From positions 1-17,974 of the forward strand of contig VERK01000020.1 of the NCBI GenBank assembly GCA_018882725.1: a stretch of DNA of 17,974 bases, in the 5' to 3' direction. Every line of letters begins with the position of its first letter. Position 1 is the first letter of the stretch. Of the stretch, positions 14,841 to 17,974 are shown piece after piece. The notes beneath the pieces were generated by a model that saw only the letters and a list, made by a program, of their open reading frames with translations, had not been told where the DNA came from and did no database searches. The DNA is from Actinomycetota bacterium. Its GTDB lineage: Bacteria > Actinomycetota > Acidimicrobiia > Acidimicrobiales > Ilumatobacteraceae. The translations under genes were made by a program, and so were the position numbers.

Positions 14841-16253
14841 ATGTCCGCACGGCGATCGAATCCGATTGTGGTCGCGGTCACACCAGGCTCACCGGCCGAG
14901 ACCGCGGGCCTCGTCGTGGGTGACGAGGTGTTGTCACTCAACGGAACCGTTCCGCGTGACGTGATCGAATGGCGACTCCTCGCCGACACGGCCGAGGTCG
15001 AACTCGACGTGGCGCGTCAGGGTGTCGAACTCACGGTGCTGGTCCACAAGATCGAAGGGCAACCGCTTGGCGCCGAGGTGTCGAGTGCGGTCTTCGACCG
15101 CGTTCGCACGTGCGACAACCACTGCCCGTTCTGCTTCATCTACCAACTCCCGTCCGGAATGCGCAAGAGCCTCTACCTCAAGGACGACGACTATCGGCTG
15201 AGCTTCCTGTACGGGAACTTCACGACACTCACGCGGTTCACCGAGTCCGACCTCGAGCGCGTCGTGACTGAAGGTCTGTCGCCGCTCAACGTGAGCATCC
15301 ACGCGACCGATCCCGATCGACGCTCCGACCTGCTGCGCAATCGCCGGGGCGGCATGAGCCTGCGGTGGCTGCGCGCTCTTCTCGACGCCGGAATCGTGGT
15401 GAACGGCCAGATCGTGGTGTGTCCCGGAGTCAACGACGGTGTCGTTCTCGACGAAACTCTCACCGGAATCCTCGATCGCTTTCCCGAAATCAACCACGTT
15501 GCCGTGGTTCCGCTCGGCATCAGTCGATTCAATCCCGAGTCGACGATGCGCGAGCACACGATCGACGAAGCTCGGGCGGTCGTCGACATCGTTCATGCGT
15601 GGCAGGAGCGCTTCCTCTCACTGTTCGGGCAGCGCAAAGTCTTCGCCGCCGACGAGTACTACTTGATGGCCGGTCTGCCGTTCCCCGTCGGCGAGGCGTA
15701 CGAGGGTTTCGGCATGCACGAAGACGGCATCGGCATGGCGCGCACGTTCGAGTGGGAATTCACGGGTCGCGTGCACGAGCCCACCGGACCGCAGAGCGGA
15801 TTCTTCGCGTGGGTCGACGGTGCACCGGCCGAGGGGTATCGCGCGCCGCGCAATCCCGCTGGCGACACCGGTCTGCGCGGATGCGGCGATCCGACATCGG
15901 TCACCATTCGTCGTCGAGTCGATCGTGATGCGCCGGTGGCGATCCTGACCGGCGAGTACGGTGCTCGGGTGCTCGCACCTCTCGTCGAATCTCTGCGGCG
16001 CAACGACATTCGTGTGGTTCCAGTCGTCAACGAGTATTTCGGGGGCAACACCGCGGTCACGGGTCTGATGACCGGGCACGACCTCTCTCGAGTGCTGAGC
16101 GACCAGCCAATGGGGCATCGCTATCTGTTACCCGACGTCTGTTTGTCGGAGGGTCGATTCCTCGACGGCCAGCGGGTGGAAGACCTTCCGCGACCGGTCG
16201 AAGTCATTCCGACCGACGGGATTTCGCTACGGCGAGCATTGGAGACGGTATGA
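14841..16253 (+). CDS. DUF512 family radical-SAM-like protein with PDZ domain
   Basis: 470 aa. The N-terminal 70 residues form a PDZ-like domain (VAVTPGSPAETAGLVVGDEV at 11-30). A radical-SAM-type cysteine cluster follows, C91, C95 and C98 in RTCDNHCPFCFIYQLP, then YGNFTTLTRFTESDLERV, LNVSIHATDP and LLRNRRGG, which are signatures of the DUF512/YgiQ-like group. The C-terminal DUF512 part carries LTGEYG, NEYFGGNTAVTGL and PDVCLSEG. The biochemical role of the family is not known to me. Its gene is often next to der, with ispH nearby in several phyla, and that neighbourhood is seen here. The ATG start gives a sensible PDZ beginning and the 3' end overlaps der (ATGA). The protein lacks a signal peptide or membrane segment. 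Confidence 0.92.
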   Translation: MSARRSNPIVVAVTPGSPAETAGLVVGDEVLSLNGTVPRDVIEWRLLADTAEVELDVARQGVELTVLVHKIEGQPLGAEVSSAVFDRVRTCDNHCPFCFIYQLPSGMRKSLYLKDDDYRLSFLYGNFTTLTRFTESDLERVVTEGLSPLNVSIHATDPDRRSDLLRNRRGGMSLRWLRALLDAGIVVNGQIVVCPGVNDGVVLDETLTGILDRFPEINHVAVVPLGISRFNPESTMREHTIDEARAVVDIVHAWQERFLSLFGQRKVFAADEYYLMAGLPFPVGEAYEGFGMHEDGIGMARTFEWEFTGRVHEPTGPQSGFFAWVDGAPAEGYRAPRNPAGDTGLRGCGDPTSVTIRRRVDRDAPVAILTGEYGARVLAPLVESLRRNDIRVVPVVNEYFGGNTAVTGLMTGHDLSRVLSDQPMGHRYLLPDVCLSEGRFLDGQRVEDLPRPVEVIPTDGISLRRALETV

Positions 16254-17587
16254 CCGAGATCGACGAAGAACTTCCTCAGGTGGTCATCGTCGGCCGTCCG
16301 AACGTCGGCAAGAGCACCTTGTTCAACCGCATCGTGGGCGAGCAGATGGCCATCGTCGAAGACCGCCCCGGTGTCACTCGTGACCGCAAGGAACAGCCGG
16401 CCGAATGGCTCGGTCACCGCTTCCTGCTCGTCGATACCGGTGGATGGCTGCCGCAGGGCAGCGAACTCGACGCGAAGGTGAGTCGACAGGTGGAGGCCGC
16501 GGTGCGATCGGCCGATCTCGTGCTCTTCGTCGTGGACGGATCGGTCGGCATCACGGACGATGACGAGTCGGTGGCCAACTGGCTCCGTCGTGTCGACGTG
16601 CCAATCCTGCTGGTGGTGAACAAAGCCGACAACGATCGACGCGAGACCGATCGATGGGAGTTCTTGTCGCTCGGAGTCGGCGAACCGCTTCCGGTGAGCG
16701 CCCTGCACGGACGCCGGGCCGGCGACCTCCTCGACGAGGTGATCGCGCGGATTCCCGAAGTCATGGTCACCGAATTGCCCTGGCTCGAGGAATCGCCCAA
16801 GGTCGGCGGGGAGCGTCCGCCGCGCGTGGCGTTGGTGGGCCGTCCGAACGTGGGCAAGAGCACGCTGTTCAACCGCTTGGTGGGTGAGGACCGTTCGGTG
16901 GTGCACGACATGCCGGGCACCACGCGCGATTCGATCGACACACTCGTCGAAACCGAAGACGGTCCAGTCGTCTTCGTCGACACGGCTGGTATGCGCCGGC
17001 GCTCGCGTATCGACGACTCGGCCGAGTACTACTCGCTCGTTCGCGCATTGCGCGCGGTCGACGATGCCGACATCGCATTCCTCGTGATCGACGCGACCGA
17101 AGGTGTGACCGCCCAGGACCAGCGTCTCGCCGAGCGCATCGACGCCGCCGGATGTCCCATCGTCGTAGTTCTGAACAAGTGGGAGATGGTCGACACCGGC
17201 GAGGATCGCGAGAACGTGGAGACCGAATTGAAGCGCAAACTCCACTTCGTGGGTGAGGCGCCCATCATGAAGATCTCAGCACTCACGGGCAAGGGTGTGC
17301 ACAAGCTGCGCCCCGTTCTGCAAGACGCGATCGAGCAGTATCACCGGCGTGTGCCGACTCGCGACGTCAATCGGGTGATCTCGGAGGCTCAGCAACGTCA
17401 GCCGGCCGGAGGTGGGGCCAAGGTGATGTACGCGTTGCAGGGTGCGACCGACCCGCCGACTTTCACGCTCTTCGTCAACCGCGAACTTCCTCAGTCGTAC
17501 ATCCGGTACCTCGAGCGCTCGATCCGCGAGGCGTTCGAGTTCGGGCCCACACCGATCAAGTTGCGTGTTCGCCGTCGGAGCGAGTGA
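16250..17587 (+). CDS. der: Ribosome biogenesis GTPase Der (EngA)
   Basis: Essential double-GTPase that acts in assembly of the 50S ribosomal subunit, 445 aa. The first G domain has GRPNVGKS (15-22), DTGG (62-65) and NKAD (124-127); the second has GRPNVGKS (197-204), DTAGM (244-248) and NKWE (309-312). The C-terminal KH-like domain ends FEFGPTPIKLRVRRRSE, the usual Der ending. The ATG overlaps the stop of the DUF512 gene by 4 bp, and GGAGA at 16241-16245 provides a ribosome-binding site, unlike the leaderless first genes of this window. The stop codon overlaps the next gene's start by one base (TGATG). The two P-loop coding stretches are close to identical at the DNA level over about 40 bp, as expected for an internal domain duplication under constraint. 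Confidence 0.98.
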   Translation: MTEIDEELPQVVIVGRPNVGKSTLFNRIVGEQMAIVEDRPGVTRDRKEQPAEWLGHRFLLVDTGGWLPQGSELDAKVSRQVEAAVRSADLVLFVVDGSVGITDDDESVANWLRRVDVPILLVVNKADNDRRETDRWEFLSLGVGEPLPVSALHGRRAGDLLDEVIARIPEVMVTELPWLEESPKVGGERPPRVALVGRPNVGKSTLFNRLVGEDRSVVHDMPGTTRDSIDTLVETEDGPVVFVDTAGMRRRSRIDDSAEYYSLVRALRAVDDADIAFLVIDATEGVTAQDQRLAERIDAAGCPIVVVLNKWEMVDTGEDRENVETELKRKLHFVGEAPIMKISALTGKGVHKLRPVLQDAIEQYHRRVPTRDVNRVISEAQQRQPAGGGAKVMYALQGATDPPTFTLFVNRELPQSYIRYLERSIREAFEFGPTPIKLRVRRRSE

Positions 17588-17808
17588 TGCCCTTCTGCGA
17601 GGAGTGTGCGCGTTACTTCGCGCCTAGCGCTATGCGCAGCGATGGATCGTGTCCGCAGTGCGGTCGGGTCCTCGACACTCCGGCGTACACGGCCAAGAAC
17701 CTCGATCTGCACGAATTGGCCGATGCCAAGGCCCCGTGGCACTTCAAGCTCCTGGTGGTCGCGCTCTGCCTGTACCTGGGCTGGCGCATCGTCGACCTGT
17801 TCCTTTAA
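17587..17808 (+). CDS. Small zinc-ribbon protein with one C-terminal membrane helix
   Basis: 73 aa protein of unknown function. Two CxxC pairs, C4/C7 (CEEC) and C22/C25 (CPQC), should form a zinc ribbon near the N-terminus. A linker of about 20 residues follows, and the C-terminus is a hydrophobic helix FKLLVVALCLYLGWRIVDLF, so the ribbon probably sits on the cytoplasmic face of the membrane. ATG 17587 shares its A with the der stop (TGATG); a GTG one codon earlier would add a single residue. Tight coupling to der suggests co-expression, but no function is proposed from the sequence alone. Base and codon use match the neighbours, and the CxxC pattern makes a chance reading frame unlikely. Confidence 0.75.
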   Translation: MPFCEECARYFAPSAMRSDGSCPQCGRVLDTPAYTAKNLDLHELADAKAPWHFKLLVVALCLYLGWRIVDLFL

Positions 17809-17844
17809 TCGGCCTCACGGTCGGCCTCACAGTCGGCCTCACGG
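17809..17844 (+). repeat. Three tandem 12-bp repeats
   Basis: TCGGCCTCACGG occurs at 17809-17820, with one change at 17821-17832, and exactly again at 17833-17844. The array starts directly after the stop codon of the zinc-ribbon gene and ends before the hairpin upstream of the tRNA. It is probably a slippage-generated array. Confidence 0.85.
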
Positions 17845-17845
17845 T

Positions 17846-17863
17846 CGAGCCCCGCTAGGCTCG
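17846..17863 (+). terminator. Short hairpin between the der operon and tRNA-Pro
   Basis: CGAGCC (17846-17851) pairs perfectly with GGCTCG (17858-17863) across a 6-nt loop. No T-tract follows, so it is not a classic intrinsic terminator, and the distal arm overlaps a TAGGCT (17856-17861) that could be the -10 of the tRNA promoter. The role is uncertain. Confidence 0.3.
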
Positions 17864-17875
17864 GCAGTCACGCCA

Positions 17876-17949
17876 CGGGCTGTGGCGCAGCTTGGTAGCG
17901 CGCTTGACTGGGGGTCAAGAGGTCGCAGGTTCAAGTCCTGTCAGCCCGA
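17876..17949 (+). tRNA. tRNA-Pro (anticodon GGG)
   Basis: 74-nt cloverleaf. The acceptor arms are CGGGCTG (17876-17882) and CAGCCCG (17942-17948) with discriminator A at 17949. The anticodon stem CTTGA/TCAAG encloses the loop CTGGGGG, giving anticodon GGG, which reads CCC and CCT proline codons. The T arm is GCAGG, TTCAAGT, CCTGT with one G-T pair. The 3' CCA is not encoded (the next bases are CGT) and must be added by the CCA-adding enzyme. Confidence 0.96.
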
Positions 17950-17960
17950 CGTTGCGACCG

Positions 17961-17974
17961 CCGGCCCGTGCCGG
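17961..17974 (+). terminator. Hairpin at the window edge after tRNA-Pro
   Basis: CCGGC (17961-17965) pairs with GCCGG (17970-17974) around CCGT, 11 bp after the tRNA. It could be the stem of a terminator, but the window ends at the stem, so any T-tract is out of view. Confidence 0.25.

Noticed and set aside
14792..14989. 66-residue N-terminal extension of IspH
   Set aside because: It is antisense to the PDZ region of the DUF512 gene and lacks similarity; the conserved IspH N-terminus begins at 14791.
17809..17844. Tandem 12-bp repeats as a CRISPR array
   Set aside because: Units are head-to-tail with no spacers and no cas genes are present.
1..17974. Search for a defence, mobile, secretion or biosynthetic island
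   Set aside because: All genes with recognisable motifs are metabolic or housekeeping; no integrase, transposase, nuclease-helicase pair, toxin-antitoxin pair or peptide-synthesis gene was seen, and base composition looks even.

Overview
The window looks like ordinary chromosomal sequence from a high-GC Gram-positive bacterium (Actinomycetota, plausibly Acidimicrobiia). This rests on the GC-rich codon use, the density of luciferase-like monooxygenases, P450, acyl-CoA dehydrogenase and acyl-CoA synthetase genes, the frequent GTG starts, and start codons placed directly behind -10-like hexamers without Shine-Dalgarno sequences. The phylum is an inference from gene content; no phylogenetic marker was searched.

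Layout. 1-1435: the 3' part of an ABC importer, with a truncated ATPase and a complete permease of the NitT/TauT/ThiX type. 1421-3233 (minus): a membrane fatty acid desaturase behind a small luciferase-like oxidoreductase. 3291-6984 (plus): a cytosine-deaminase-like amidohydrolase, a second luciferase-like monooxygenase and a cytochrome P450. 6974-7723 (minus): a glycerophosphodiester phosphodiesterase. 7745-9178 (plus): an aldehyde dehydrogenase. 9175-10725 (minus): an acyl-CoA synthetase. 10758-13317 (plus): a SirB1-like protein, a flavin reductase and an acyl-CoA dehydrogenase. 13321-14791 (minus): IspH and a small four-helix membrane protein. 14841-17808 (plus): a tight three-gene operon of a DUF512 radical-SAM protein, the GTPase Der and a small zinc-ribbon membrane protein. 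17876-17949: tRNA-Pro(GGG).

How the genes fit together. The first three quarters is a set of uptake and oxidative genes (transporter, deaminase, monooxygenases, aldehyde dehydrogenase, CoA ligase, flavin reductase, acyl-CoA dehydrogenase) that could feed an organic substrate into CoA-thioester metabolism. They sit in several separate transcription units, and no single pathway can be proven from sequence. The last quarter is housekeeping: isoprenoid synthesis, ribosome assembly and a tRNA.

I found no mobile element, CRISPR array, phage gene, toxin-antitoxin pair or defence system. The most interesting signals are in the organisation. All ten plus- or minus-strand genes that appear to head a unit with no leader have an xAxxxT hexamer 6 or 7 nt before the start codon. 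Four divergent pairs share 21-57 bp promoter regions, one with overlapping -10 elements. Four convergent pairs overlap or nearly touch at their stop codons. The cytosine-deaminase-like enzyme keeps all metal and catalytic residues but has changed substrate-contact positions.
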